Assembly (NCBI GenBank): GCA_942492905.1
Contig: OW818657.1
Location: 2,976,001-3,040,000, forward strand
Reading direction: 5' to 3'
DNA length: 64,000 nt
DNA from: CAIZWU01 sp942492905
GTDB lineage: Bacteria > Verrucomicrobiota > Verrucomicrobiia > Verrucomicrobiales > V1-33
Positions 7,265-15,470 of the stretch are shown in pieces. The position numbers and the translations under genes were made by a program. Every line of letters starts with the position of its first letter. The first letter of the stretch is position 1. A model generated the notes under the pieces. It was not told where the DNA came from. It saw only the letters and a program-made list of their open reading frames with translations, and did no database searches.

Positions 7265-7340
7265 CGGCCAACAAGTCGGGCGGGGTGACGGCGATAAATC
7301 GTCAAATTGAATCGGAATCCTGCTCGCCGCGCATCACCTA
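7265..7340 (+). repeat. Intergenic attC-like hairpin
   Basis: Starts cggccaacaagtcggg immediately after the stop codon. Inverted blocks GGTGA-CGGCGA (7284-7294) and TCGCCG-cgca-TCACC (7324-7338) would fold the gap into one stem. The AACAA left end is again present, but no clear GTT right end is found; ttcggtaacc at 7346-7355 is the nearest candidate. Confidence 0.45.
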
Positions 7341-7360
7341 TTACCTTCGGTAACCTGAAA

Positions 7361-7678
7361 ATGAACATTGAAAAGCTAGCATTGTTTCTGTTGTCGCAGG
7401 GATTCAATTTGATGGCGCTCCTATCGATGCTTGTCGCGACGGCTTTCCTTTTTTCCCGGGTATTCCTGACGTTCTGGGCGGTAGTAGCAATTGCGTTTAC
7501 TCTGATGCAGCGCGGGTGCAACCAGAGCCTTCATGACATTGGACGGGCTACGGGTGGTGGAGGGGGCGATGCCCCTCCGCTTATTGGCATCGAGTTCTGC
7601 GTGATTGTTTTATGGGCATCTGCGCTCTTCATCGTGAATCTGAGGTTCCGCAGAAACCCCCAAAATTCTTTGCGATGA
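7361..7678 (+). CDS. Small integral membrane protein
   Basis: ATG 7361 encodes a ~105-residue protein with three hydrophobic segments: about residues 5-31 (two short helices or one long), 33-48 (FLTFWAVVAIAFTLM) and 75-95 (GIEFCVIVLWASALFIVNL). A Gly-run loop (GGGGGD) precedes the last helix and the C-terminus is basic (RFRRNPQNSLR), so it probably lies in the cytoplasm. An upstream in-frame TTG at 7307 falls inside the hairpin repeat. It is the last gene of the low-GC block. Function unknown. Confidence 0.6.
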   Translation: MNIEKLALFLLSQGFNLMALLSMLVATAFLFSRVFLTFWAVVAIAFTLMQRGCNQSLHDIGRATGGGGGDAPPLIGIEFCVIVLWASALFIVNLRFRRNPQNSLR

Positions 7679-7923
7679 ACCCTCCCAATGGCCATCTGAA
7701 CGCCGGGCAAGGCAGGGGAGGCAACTCCGCTGGGTGAGTGAAAGCAACGGGCAGGCCCGGGACCTCGGCGACACCGTGGGGCAGGGGCTGGCAACGGAAA
7801 CCGGGGCAGGTGGACGGCGGTGTCACTCTTGCCGGTCCGGAATTCATGGCGGCAGCGGCTTTGCATTCCAGCGCTAAACTGAACTTGGCACCGGGCATCC
7901 CATGGGTTACGCAACCCACATCC

Positions 7924-8253
7924 ATGGCGGCCAAAAAGCACCCTACCAGCAGTCAAGAACCCTGCCTTCCGAAACTCCGTGCCCTGGGGGACACTACCCG
8001 GATGCGGCTGGTGAAGTCGCTGGCGGCCGGGGAAAGTGCCGTGACTGCTCTGGCGGAGCGGCTGGGGCTGACGGTTTATAATGCCTCGCGGCACCTGAAG
8101 GTGCTGCGCGATGCCGGACTGGTGGAGATGGAGGTGTGTGCCCAGCAGCGCATCTACCGGCTTTGCCCCGCCATCCGGGAGGAGCTGGAGCGGAACCATC
8201 AGGTGCTCGACCTCGGCTGCTGTTCCTTCCGGCTGGATGAAATAGAGGGCTAG
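7924..8253 (+). CDS. ArsR-family transcriptional regulator
   Basis: 109 residues from ATG 7924; the frame is open further upstream but that part is low-complexity. A winged helix-turn-helix of the ArsR/SmtB group covers about residues 13-90: LRALGDTTRMRLVKSL, then the recognition helix region ALAERLGLTVYNASRHLKVLRDAGLVEM. The canonical ELCVCD metal site of ArsR is absent. Cys residues occur instead at VCAQQ, RLCP and a C-terminal GCC pair, which could form a different thiol or metalloid site. It lies 75 bp upstream of a PiT permease with two palindromes between them, so repression of that gene is the likely role. Confidence 0.85.
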   Translation: MAAKKHPTSSQEPCLPKLRALGDTTRMRLVKSLAAGESAVTALAERLGLTVYNASRHLKVLRDAGLVEMEVCAQQRIYRLCPAIREELERNHQVLDLGCCSFRLDEIEG

Positions 8254-8266
8254 ACCGGGTCATTGG

Positions 8267-8310
8267 TATTTGCGGAATGGTGCAAATATCGTTTGCGTGA
8301 ATGTGCAAAC
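8267..8310 (+). promoter_or_regulatory. Two tandem palindromes, likely ArsR operator
   Basis: Two inverted repeats of identical design lie between the regulator and the permease: TATTTGC-8 nt-GCAAATA at 8267-8288 and GTTTGC-8 nt-GCAAAC at 8291-8310. Their centres are 23 bp apart, about two helical turns. ArsR-family dimers bind such dyads, and the position just before the permease start fits repression. Confidence 0.6.
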
Positions 8311-8328
8311 ACGATGAGAGGGCGGGCC

Positions 8329-9291
8329 ATGATGATGCTCGTTTTGCTTTTTGTGGCCGTGGCTTTTCTCGCGTGGAGCAATGGGGCCAATGACAACTTC
8401 AAGGGGGTGGCCGCCCTGTATGGCAGCGGGATTGCCAGCTACCGGAAGGCCCTCGCCTGGGCCACGGTCACCACCGGGGCGGGATCGGTGGCGGCGCTGT
8501 TTCTGGCGGCGGAACTGCTCCGTAAGTTTTCCGGCAAGGGACTGGTGCCGGAAGCCCTGACGGCATCGCCGGGCTTTCTGCTGGCGGTGGCTTTGGGAGC
8601 GGGGGGGACGGTGCTGCTGGCCACGCGTCTGGGATTTCCCGTCAGCACCACCCATGCCATCACCGGGGCGCTGGTGGGGGCGGGTCTGACGGCGGCTCCG
8701 GATGCGGTGAATTTCGCCAGGTTATGGGAGGGGTTTGCCAAACCACTGCTGCTCAGCCCTCTGATCGCGGTGGGCACGGGGGCCTTGCTTTTTGTGATCC
8801 TGCGGGCGGTTCGGCTGGCTCCGGTGCACCGCACCAAACCCCTGGATGGGCTGCATTTTATCAGTTCCGGGGCGGTGAGCTTCGCCCGCGGACTCAATGA
8901 TACGCCGAAGATCGCCGCGCTGCTGCTGGTGGCGTCGGCGGTGGATATCCGATGGGGTCTGGGGCTGGTGGGGGTGGCCATGGCGATGGGGGGCCTGATG
9001 AAGGCCCACCGGGTGGCGATGACGATGTCGAGGAAGATCACAGGGATGAATCCGGGCGAAGGATTGGCGGCGAATCTGGCCACGGCGGTGCTGGTGACCA
9101 GTGCCAGCTTCCACGGGCTGCCGGTATCGACCACCCATGTCAGTGTGGGAGCTCTGGTGGGGATCGGCACGGTGACACGGCAGGCCCATTGGAAGGCGGT
9201 GGGGCAGATCGTGTTGTCGTGGATCGTCACGCTGCCCTGCGGGGCGGCTCTGGCGGCCGGGGCTTATCTGTTGGCCAGCCGGATCGCCTGA
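8329..9291 (+). CDS. Inorganic phosphate transporter, PiT family
   Basis: About 320 residues from ATG 8329, chosen because of the purine-rich gagagggcggg before it; ATG 8314 is an alternative. Integral inner-membrane permease with two PiT repeats: SNGANDNFKGVAALYGSG near the N-terminus and GLNDTPKIAALLLV in the second half are the paired GANDN-type signatures, and each repeat also has a PVSTTHA/PVSTTHV motif. It moves phosphate (or metal-phosphate) with a cation. The upstream ArsR-type regulator and double palindrome suggest control by metal, arsenic or phosphate status. Confidence 0.93.
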   Translation: MMMLVLLFVAVAFLAWSNGANDNFKGVAALYGSGIASYRKALAWATVTTGAGSVAALFLAAELLRKFSGKGLVPEALTASPGFLLAVALGAGGTVLLATRLGFPVSTTHAITGALVGAGLTAAPDAVNFARLWEGFAKPLLLSPLIAVGTGALLFVILRAVRLAPVHRTKPLDGLHFISSGAVSFARGLNDTPKIAALLLVASAVDIRWGLGLVGVAMAMGGLMKAHRVAMTMSRKITGMNPGEGLAANLATAVLVTSASFHGLPVSTTHVSVGALVGIGTVTRQAHWKAVGQIVLSWIVTLPCGAALAAGAYLLASRIA

Positions 9292-9383
9292 GGCGGTGCG
9301 GGCGCCGCCTTTATACATTCTTAACGCCTCCCGGGTCTGGGTTTACTGGCAGGAGCGGCCGGGGCAGGGAAGGTGGCGTTCCC

Positions 9384-11420
9384 ATGACAGATCATAACGC
9401 CCCCACGACAGCGGACCCGGAAGATCGAAGTAGCAACCACCCGCTGCCGGCGGGTGGAAAAGCGGACCCGCCCCCTGGTGGCAGCAATGGGAACCACGGT
9501 CTGCACAAACTCTCCACAGCGACCCTCGTCATCGCGGCGCTGGGAGTGGTCTTCGGCGACATCGGCACGAGCCCGATTTATACCCTGAAGGAATGTTTCA
9601 GTCCGGCCAGTCCCCACCACATTGCCGCAACCCAGGGCAATATTCTGGGCGTGGTGTCGCTGGTGCTGTGGGCCCTGATCCTGCTGATCTGTGTGAAATA
9701 TCTGGTCTATGTGCTGCGGGCTGATAACAAAGGCGAGGGTGGGGTGCTCTCGCTGATGGTGCTGGCCGCGCACGGGATGACTGAGCAGGTGCGCCGCCGC
9801 CAGGTGATCATCATCCTGGGACTTTTCGGGGCGGCCCTGTTGTTTGGCGATGGCATCATCACGCCGGCCATCTCCGTGCTGAGTGCCGTGGAGGGGCTGA
9901 AGGATGGGGGCCTGCTGGGGGATGCCCCGGCGGAGGCCGGCGCGGCGCTGGTCTGGGAGCAGCAGCGGCAGTGGCTCACCGTGGGCATCACCTCCGTGAT
10001 CCTGATCGGGCTGTTCTCCGTGCAATTCCTCGGCACCGCCCGGGTCGGGCGCTTTTTCGGGCCGGTGACGGGTCTGTGGTTTCTCTGCCTCGGGGTGCTG
10101 GGGGTTTCGCAACTGGGGCGCGGGCCGGAGATTCTGGCCGCCTTCAATCCGGTGCATGGCTGGAACTTCCTGACACAGGGCGGGCATGCCGCTTTCGTGA
10201 TTCTGGGTAGTGTGTTTCTTGCGGTGACGGGCGGCGAGGCCTTGTATGCGGACATGGGGCACTTCGGCCGCGGTCCGATCCGGCGCGGGTGGTTTATGCT
10301 GGTGTTTCCCGCCCTCGCCCTGAACTACCTCGGCCAGGGCGCGCTGTTGCTGCGCCAGCCGGAGTTGGCGCGGGCACCGTTCTTCCAGATGGCACCGGAG
10401 TGGGCCACCCTGCCATTGGTGGTGCTGGCCACGGCGGCGACGGTGATTGCCTCGCAGGCGCTCATCACGGGGACGTATTCCCTCACCTTGAGTGCGGTGC
10501 AGCTGGGGTATCTGCCGCGCCTGAGCATCCGGCACACCTCGGAACATGCGCGCGGGCAGATCTACATTCCGTTGGTGAACTGGCTGCTGATGCTCGCCTG
10601 CCTCGCCCTCGTGCTGGCCTTCCGCACCTCGTCAAATCTGGCTGCGGCCTACGGCGTGGCGGTCACCATGACCATGTTTATCACCACCGTGTTATTCTTC
10701 TTTGTGGCACGGCACCTCTGGCACTGGCCATTGCTGAAGGCCGCGTTGCTGTGCATCGTCTTCGGGCTGATCGAACTGGGCTTCCTCACTGCGAACCTGA
10801 CCAAGTTCTTCCATGGCGGTTGGTTCCCGATCGCGGTGGGGGCGGTGATCTTCCTGCTGATGACCACCTGGGCAACCGGCCGCCGCCTCGTGCGCACCCG
10901 GCTGGAAGTCTCGGCCGTTTCCCAGGAACTGCTGGTGGACAGTCTGCGCCGGCGTCCGCCGGTGAGTGTGCCCGGCACCGCGATCTTCCTGACCAGCACG
11001 CGGGGGCGGACCCCGGTGTCCCTGCTCCATAGCCTGAAACATTACGGGGCCATCCATCAACGGGTTATTTTCCTCACCCTGGAAGTGCAGGATGATCCCT
11101 GGGTGCCGCCTGGCAAACGGGTGGAAGTGGAATCGCTCGGCGATGGTTTCTGGAGGGTGACAGGGCGCTTTGGATTCATGCAGAAACCGCACGTGCCGCG
11201 TTTCCTGCGGCAGTGTGCGGCCTACGGGCTGGAGGTCGATCCTGACACGGCCACATTTTTCATGGGACGCGAAATCATCCTGCCCAGCGCCCAACCCGGC
11301 ATGGCCCGCTGGCGTGAGCACCTCTTTGCCCTCGCCAGCCGGCTCGCCCAGCAGCCCGCGACCTATTTCCAGATTCCGGTGGGACGGGTGATCGAACTGG
11401 GCCAACAGGTGGAAATCTGA
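9384..11420 (+). CDS. kup: Low-affinity potassium uptake protein Kup
   Basis: 678 residues from ATG 9384, with ggaagg about 10 bp upstream; the frame is open further left, over the end of the PiT gene, but without protein character. K+/H+ symporter of the KUP/HAK/KT family: ALGVVFGDIGTSPIYTLKECF is the family N-terminal signature, then DNKGEGGVLSLMVLA, FGDGIITPAISVLSAVEG, VTGGEALYADMGHFG, and about twelve membrane helices ending near residue 480. A soluble C-terminal domain of ~190 residues follows. It stands directly before the kdp operon, so constitutive and inducible K+ uptake are side by side. Confidence 0.95.
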   Translation: MTDHNAPTTADPEDRSSNHPLPAGGKADPPPGGSNGNHGLHKLSTATLVIAALGVVFGDIGTSPIYTLKECFSPASPHHIAATQGNILGVVSLVLWALILLICVKYLVYVLRADNKGEGGVLSLMVLAAHGMTEQVRRRQVIIILGLFGAALLFGDGIITPAISVLSAVEGLKDGGLLGDAPAEAGAALVWEQQRQWLTVGITSVILIGLFSVQFLGTARVGRFFGPVTGLWFLCLGVLGVSQLGRGPEILAAFNPVHGWNFLTQGGHAAFVILGSVFLAVTGGEALYADMGHFGRGPIRRGWFMLVFPALALNYLGQGALLLRQPELARAPFFQMAPEWATLPLVVLATAATVIASQALITGTYSLTLSAVQLGYLPRLSIRHTSEHARGQIYIPLVNWLLMLACLALVLAFRTSSNLAAAYGVAVTMTMFITTVLFFFVARHLWHWPLLKAALLCIVFGLIELGFLTANLTKFFHGGWFPIAVGAVIFLLMTTWATGRRLVRTRLEVSAVSQELLVDSLRRRPPVSVPGTAIFLTSTRGRTPVSLLHSLKHYGAIHQRVIFLTLEVQDDPWVPPGKRVEVESLGDGFWRVTGRFGFMQKPHVPRFLRQCAAYGLEVDPDTATFFMGREIILPSAQPGMARWREHLFALASRLAQQPATYFQIPVGRVIELGQQVEI

Positions 11421-11438
11421 TCACCAGGGGTGGGAAGC

Positions 11439-11463
11439 GCCATCAGTCCTTTGATGCTTTTTT
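11439..11463 (+). terminator. Weak terminator after kup
   Basis: A short stem with one bulge (gccatca with tgatgc, six pairs) is followed by six T residues at 11458-11463. It is positioned 20 bp after the kup stop. The stem is short, so partial read-through into kdp is possible. Confidence 0.4.
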
Positions 11464-11468
11464 GACGC
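11450..11468 (+). promoter_or_regulatory. Direct repeat, candidate KdpE box
   Basis: TTTGATGC at 11450-11457 and TTTGACGC at 11461-11468 form a direct repeat with an 11-bp period, as expected for OmpR/KdpE-family regulators that bind head-to-tail. The T-rich look resembles the known kdp operator of enterobacteria. TTGACG within it could also be a -35 element with TAACTT at 11484-11489 as a weak -10. It overlaps the T-run of the kup terminator, which is a competing explanation. Confidence 0.35.
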
Positions 11469-11511
11469 ATTTGGCCATGGCCTTAACTTTTCCTGGGAGG
11501 GGTTTTATGCA

Positions 11512-11526
11512 ATGATAAGGTATCAT
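11512..11526 (+). promoter_or_regulatory. Palindrome at start of the kdp leader ORF
   Basis: ATGATA-agg-TATCAT is a perfect 6-bp dyad that ends in the start codon of the microprotein at 11525. It could be an operator or an RNA hairpin affecting translation start. The aagg between the arms lies too near the ATG to be its usual ribosome-binding site. Confidence 0.3.
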
Positions 11527-11608
11527 GAATGATATCCTTATTCTCTTCCTGTTGGTAGCCTTCTTCGTTCTGTGCGGCGCCTATGCGAACGGCTGCGAAA
11601 CCCTCTAA
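11525..11608 (+). CDS. One-TM microprotein leading the kdp operon
   Basis: 27 residues: MNDILILFLLVAFFVLCGAY then ANGCETL. One hydrophobic helix spans residues 3-19, ending in a short polar tail with Cys24. It begins the kdp cluster, 12 bp before kdpF, on the same strand and with the same size and topology as KdpF. KdpF is the single-helix subunit of the K+ pump. This extra peptide could be a second accessory helix, a KdpF duplicate, or a leader peptide. Its short length means coding status rests on position, composition and start/stop placement. Confidence 0.55.
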   Translation: MNDILILFLLVAFFVLCGAYANGCETL

Positions 11609-11620
11609 CTCACCCACCCC

Positions 11621-11704
11621 ATGGAAACCATCCTCGTCGGGCTGATTGCCCTCGCCCTGCTCGTCTACCTCACGGTGGCGATGCTCCGTCCTGAAAAATT
11701 CTAA
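11621..11704 (+). CDS. kdpF: K+-transporting ATPase subunit KdpF
   Basis: 27 residues. A hydrophobic helix (ILVGLIALALLVYLTVAML) is followed by the typical RPEKF end, which is the hallmark of KdpF. In known complexes KdpF is an inner-membrane helix that stabilises KdpFABC. It sits 9 bp before kdpA, in the standard gene order. Confidence 0.88.
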   Translation: METILVGLIALALLVYLTVAMLRPEKF

Positions 11705-11713
11705 TTCACGATT

Positions 11714-13426
11714 ATGCACTCCACGGACTGGCTTCAATTCACCCTCTACCTGGGTGTTCTCGCGCTCATCACGAAGCCGATGGGCCTCTACCTCATGCAG
11801 GTGCTTGATGCCAATGGCCGCACCTGGCTCGATCCGGTCATCCGGCCGTTCGAAAAACTCACCTACAAGCTGCTCGGCATCGATCCACAGTGCGAGCAGG
11901 GCTGGAAACAATACACTTTCGCCATGCTGGCCTTCAGTTTGGCTGGTGTCGTGTTCACCTATGCGATCCTGCGATTGCAGGATGTGCTGCCGTGGAATCC
12001 ACAGGGGCTGCCGGCTTTGAGCCATCACCTGGCCTTCAACACCGCCGTGAGCTTCACCACGAACACCAACTGGCAGAGCTACGGCGGCGAGGTCACGATG
12101 TCCTACTTCTCACAGATGGTGGGGCTGACGTTCCATAACTTCGTCTCCGCCGCCACCGGCATCGCCATCGCGGCGGCGCTGGTGCGTGGCATCGCCCGCA
12201 GCTCGGTGAAAACGCTGGGTAATTTCTGGGTCGATCTCACCCGCACCACTTATTACCTGCTCCTGCCGCTTTGTGCGTTGTTTGCGATCTTCCTCGTCTC
12301 GCAGGGCATGATTCAAAACTTCGACGCCTATACAAAAGCGACGACGCTCGAAGGCGCGGAGCAAGTGATTGCTCAAGGCCCGATGGCCTCGCAGGTCGCG
12401 ATCAAGATGATCGGCACGAATGGCGGCGGCTTTGTGAATGCAAACGCGTCCCATCCCTTCGAGAACCCGACCCCGCTGTCGAACTTCATTCAGATGCTAT
12501 CGATCTTCGCCATCGGCAGCGGCTTGACTTACTACTTGGGACGCATGGTGAAGAACCAGGCGCACGGCTGGGCCGTGTGGGCCGCGATGATGGTGCTCTT
12601 TACCGGCGGCGTGCTTGTTTGCGCTCACTTTGAAGCGGCGGGCAACCCCATTCATCAGCAGCTCGGCATCGCCGCCGCCGATGGCAACATGGAGGGCAAA
12701 GAAGTGCGCTTTGGCATCTTCAACTCCTCTCTCTTTGCCACCATCACCACGGCTGCGTCCTGCGGGGCGGTTAACTCAATGCACGACTCCTTCACGGCCA
12801 TCGGCGGACTCGTGCCGCTGTTCATGATGGAGCTGGGCGAAGTCGTCATCGGAGGTGTCGGCGCGGGTTTGTATGGCATGCTTGTGTTTGTCGTGCTCGC
12901 CGTCTTCATCGCCGGTCTCATGGTGGGCCGCACCCCTGAGTATCTGGGCAAGAAGATCCAGGCCAAGGAAGTGAAACTGGCCATGCTCACGCTGCTGGTG
13001 CTCACCCTGAGCATCCTTGGCTTCACCGCCTGGGCCTGTGTGAGCGAGTGGGGAGTCGCGGGCCTCAATAACGCCGGTCCGCACGGCTTCAGCGAGATGC
13101 TGTATGCCTACAGCTCGGCCACCGGCAACAACGGCAGCGCCTTCGCAGGCCTCACTGCCAACACACCCTGGTATAACACCACGCTCGGCTTCGCCATGCT
13201 GATTGGCCGCTTCCTCATGATCGTGCCCATCATGGCTCTCGCGGGATCTCTCGGAAGCAAACAGGCCTCACCACCGAGCGCGGGCACCTTCCCCGTGAAC
13301 GGTGCGACCTTCACCTTCCTGCTCATCGGCACCGTGCTGCTCATCGGCGCGCTCAATTTCCTTCCGGCCCTCGCCCTCGGCCCCATTGTTGAGCACTTCC
13401 TCACCGCCCAGGGCAAGCTGTTCTAA
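11714..13426 (+). CDS. kdpA: K+-transporting ATPase subunit KdpA
   Basis: 570 residues, normal for the family. Channel-like subunit that selects and conducts K+ in the KdpFABC pump. Selectivity-filter-type repeats of the SKT superfamily are visible: FNTAVSFTTNTNWQSYGGE, KMIGTNGGGFVNANASHPFENPT, TAASCGAVNSMHDS and SSATGNNGSAFAGL. About ten membrane helices. The gene is 9 bp from kdpF and 18 bp from kdpB, clearly one transcript. Confidence 0.97.
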   Translation: MHSTDWLQFTLYLGVLALITKPMGLYLMQVLDANGRTWLDPVIRPFEKLTYKLLGIDPQCEQGWKQYTFAMLAFSLAGVVFTYAILRLQDVLPWNPQGLPALSHHLAFNTAVSFTTNTNWQSYGGEVTMSYFSQMVGLTFHNFVSAATGIAIAAALVRGIARSSVKTLGNFWVDLTRTTYYLLLPLCALFAIFLVSQGMIQNFDAYTKATTLEGAEQVIAQGPMASQVAIKMIGTNGGGFVNANASHPFENPTPLSNFIQMLSIFAIGSGLTYYLGRMVKNQAHGWAVWAAMMVLFTGGVLVCAHFEAAGNPIHQQLGIAAADGNMEGKEVRFGIFNSSLFATITTAASCGAVNSMHDSFTAIGGLVPLFMMELGEVVIGGVGAGLYGMLVFVVLAVFIAGLMVGRTPEYLGKKIQAKEVKLAMLTLLVLTLSILGFTAWACVSEWGVAGLNNAGPHGFSEMLYAYSSATGNNGSAFAGLTANTPWYNTTLGFAMLIGRFLMIVPIMALAGSLGSKQASPPSAGTFPVNGATFTFLLIGTVLLIGALNFLPALALGPIVEHFLTAQGKLF

Positions 13427-13444
13427 TCCTTCACCAGCACGTCC

Positions 13445-15466
13445 ATGTCCCACAAACCAACATCTCTCTTTGATGCTTCGATTCTCGTCCCCGCCATCGG
13501 CGACGCGTTCAAGAAGCTCGACCCGCGCCTGATGGTGAAGAACCCTGTCATGTTCGTTACCCTCGTCGGCGCGGTGCTCACCACCGTGAGCATCTTCACC
13601 GCGAAGGCCGATCACGGCTTCATCATCCAGCTGAGCATCTGGCTCTGGTTCACCGTGCTCTTCGCCAACCTCGCCGAAGCTGTCGCCGAAGGCCGTGGCA
13701 AGGCCCAGGCCGCCAGTCTGAGGGCTGCGCGCAAAGATACCATGGCCCGCCGTCTCAAAAACGGCCAGGAGACCTGTGTGCCGGCTCCCTCGCTGGAAAA
13801 AGGTGATCTCGTGGTCTGTGAAACCGGCGATGTGATCCCTGCGGATGGCGAAGTTATCGAAGGCATCGCCAGCGTTGATGAAGCCGCCATCACTGGCGAA
13901 TCCGCCCCTGTCATCCGCGAGAGCGGCGGTGACCGCAGCGCTGTCACCGGCGGCACAAAGGTCATCAGCGACCGCATTGTCATCCGCATCACGTCGGAGA
14001 AAGGTAACACCTTCATCGACCGCATGATCGCGATGGTGGAAGGCGCGAAACGTCAGAAAACACCGAATGAAATCGCACTGACCATCCTGCTGTCCGCGAT
14101 GACCCTCATCTTCCTGCTCGTGTGTATCACGTTGAAGCCCTTCGGCATCTACTCGGCCACCGACTTCTCCATTCCCGTGCTGATCGCGCTGCTCGTGTGC
14201 CTTATTCCGACCACTATCGGCGGCCTGCTCAGCGCCATCGGCATCAGCGGCATCGACCGCCTCATCCGCCGCAACGTCATGGCCACCAGTGGCCGCGCGG
14301 TGGAAGCAGCGGGCGACATTGACGTGCTCCTGCTCGACAAAACCGGCACCATCACCATTGGCAACCGCATGGCCTCGGACTTCCGTCCCGCGCCTGGCAT
14401 CATGGAACATGACCTCGCCGATGCCGCCCAGCTTGCATCACTGGCAGACGAAACTCCCGAAGGCCGCAGTATTGTGGTATTGGCAAAGGAAAAGTTTAAC
14501 ATCCGTGGCCGCGAGGTCGCCGCACCACACGCTGCGTTCATTCCGTTTACAGCACAGACCCGCATGAGCGGCGTCGACATGGGTGGCCGCAGCATCCGCA
14601 AAGGAGCGGCTGATTCAATCAAGAGCCACATTGAAGGCCAAGGCGGCGTTTTCCCTACCGAAATAGCCAGGATCGTCGAAGAAGCCTCCCGTGCCGGCCG
14701 CACGCCGCTGGTTGTTTGCGAAGGCGGCAAAGTCCTCGGCGTCGTCGAACTCAAGGATGTGGTCAAAGGGGGCATCAAGGAGCGCTTCGCGCAGCTTCGC
14801 AAGATGGGGATCCGCACCGTCATGATCACCGGCGACAATTCGATGACCGCCGCCGCCATCGCCGCCGAGGCCGGTGTCGACGATTTCATGGCCCAGGCCA
14901 CTCCCGAGGACAAGCTGCGCCGCATCCGCGCCGAGCAAGCCGAGGGCCACCTCGTTGCCATGACCGGCGACGGCACGAATGACGCTCCCGCTTTGGCCCA
15001 GGCCGATGTCGGCGTCGCCATGAACACCGGCACGCAGGCCGCCCGCGAAGCCGGCAACATGGTCGATCTCGACAGCAATCCTACCAAGCTCATTGAGATC
15101 GTGGAGATCGGGAAGCAGCTCCTCATGACGCGTGGTTCGCTTACCACGTTCAGCATCGCGAATGACATCGCGAAATATTTCGCGATCATTCCCGCGATGC
15201 TGATGGTGACCTTCCCCGCCATCAGCCCGCTGAACGTCATGGGCCTCGCCAGTCCGCAGAGTGCCATCCTGAGCGCTGTCATCTTCAACGCGCTCATCAT
15301 CATCGCCTTGATCCCGCTCGCGCTCAAAGGCGTACCGTATCGTGCCCTCGGCGCCGCCGCCGTGCTGCAGCGCAATCTGCTGATCTATGGCCTCGGCGGC
15401 ATCCTTGCTCCCTTCATCGGCATCAAGGCCATCGATGTCATCATCACTACTCTTCACCTCGCCTAA
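13445..15466 (+). CDS. kdpB: K+-transporting P-type ATPase subunit KdpB
   Basis: 673 residues. Catalytic P-type ATPase subunit that hydrolyses ATP to drive K+ import. The phosphorylated aspartate is Asp298 in LLDKTGTIT. Other P-type motifs are present: TGESAPVIRESGGD (actuator domain), VCLIPTTIGGLLSAIGI (membrane helix with the conserved Pro-Thr-Thr), MITGDNSMTAAAIAAEAGVDDF and AMTGDGTNDAPALAQADVGVAM (hinge/P-domain). Starts at ATG 13445 and is followed four bases later by kdpC. Confidence 0.97.
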   Translation: MSHKPTSLFDASILVPAIGDAFKKLDPRLMVKNPVMFVTLVGAVLTTVSIFTAKADHGFIIQLSIWLWFTVLFANLAEAVAEGRGKAQAASLRAARKDTMARRLKNGQETCVPAPSLEKGDLVVCETGDVIPADGEVIEGIASVDEAAITGESAPVIRESGGDRSAVTGGTKVISDRIVIRITSEKGNTFIDRMIAMVEGAKRQKTPNEIALTILLSAMTLIFLLVCITLKPFGIYSATDFSIPVLIALLVCLIPTTIGGLLSAIGISGIDRLIRRNVMATSGRAVEAAGDIDVLLLDKTGTITIGNRMASDFRPAPGIMEHDLADAAQLASLADETPEGRSIVVLAKEKFNIRGREVAAPHAAFIPFTAQTRMSGVDMGGRSIRKGAADSIKSHIEGQGGVFPTEIARIVEEASRAGRTPLVVCEGGKVLGVVELKDVVKGGIKERFAQLRKMGIRTVMITGDNSMTAAAIAAEAGVDDFMAQATPEDKLRRIRAEQAEGHLVAMTGDGTNDAPALAQADVGVAMNTGTQAAREAGNMVDLDSNPTKLIEIVEIGKQLLMTRGSLTTFSIANDIAKYFAIIPAMLMVTFPAISPLNVMGLASPQSAILSAVIFNALIIIALIPLALKGVPYRALGAAAVLQRNLLIYGLGGILAPFIGIKAIDVIITTLHLA

Positions 15467-15470
15467 CGTC

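Noticed and set aside
1..7680. Confirmed integron
   Set aside because: Reported only as integron-like: no integrase is visible and the R-box sequences do not match the GTTRRRY consensus, so certainty is not warranted.
11450..11468. KdpE box as a firm call
   Set aside because: The repeat overlaps the T-run of a short terminator after kup, which explains part of the T-rich pattern by itself.
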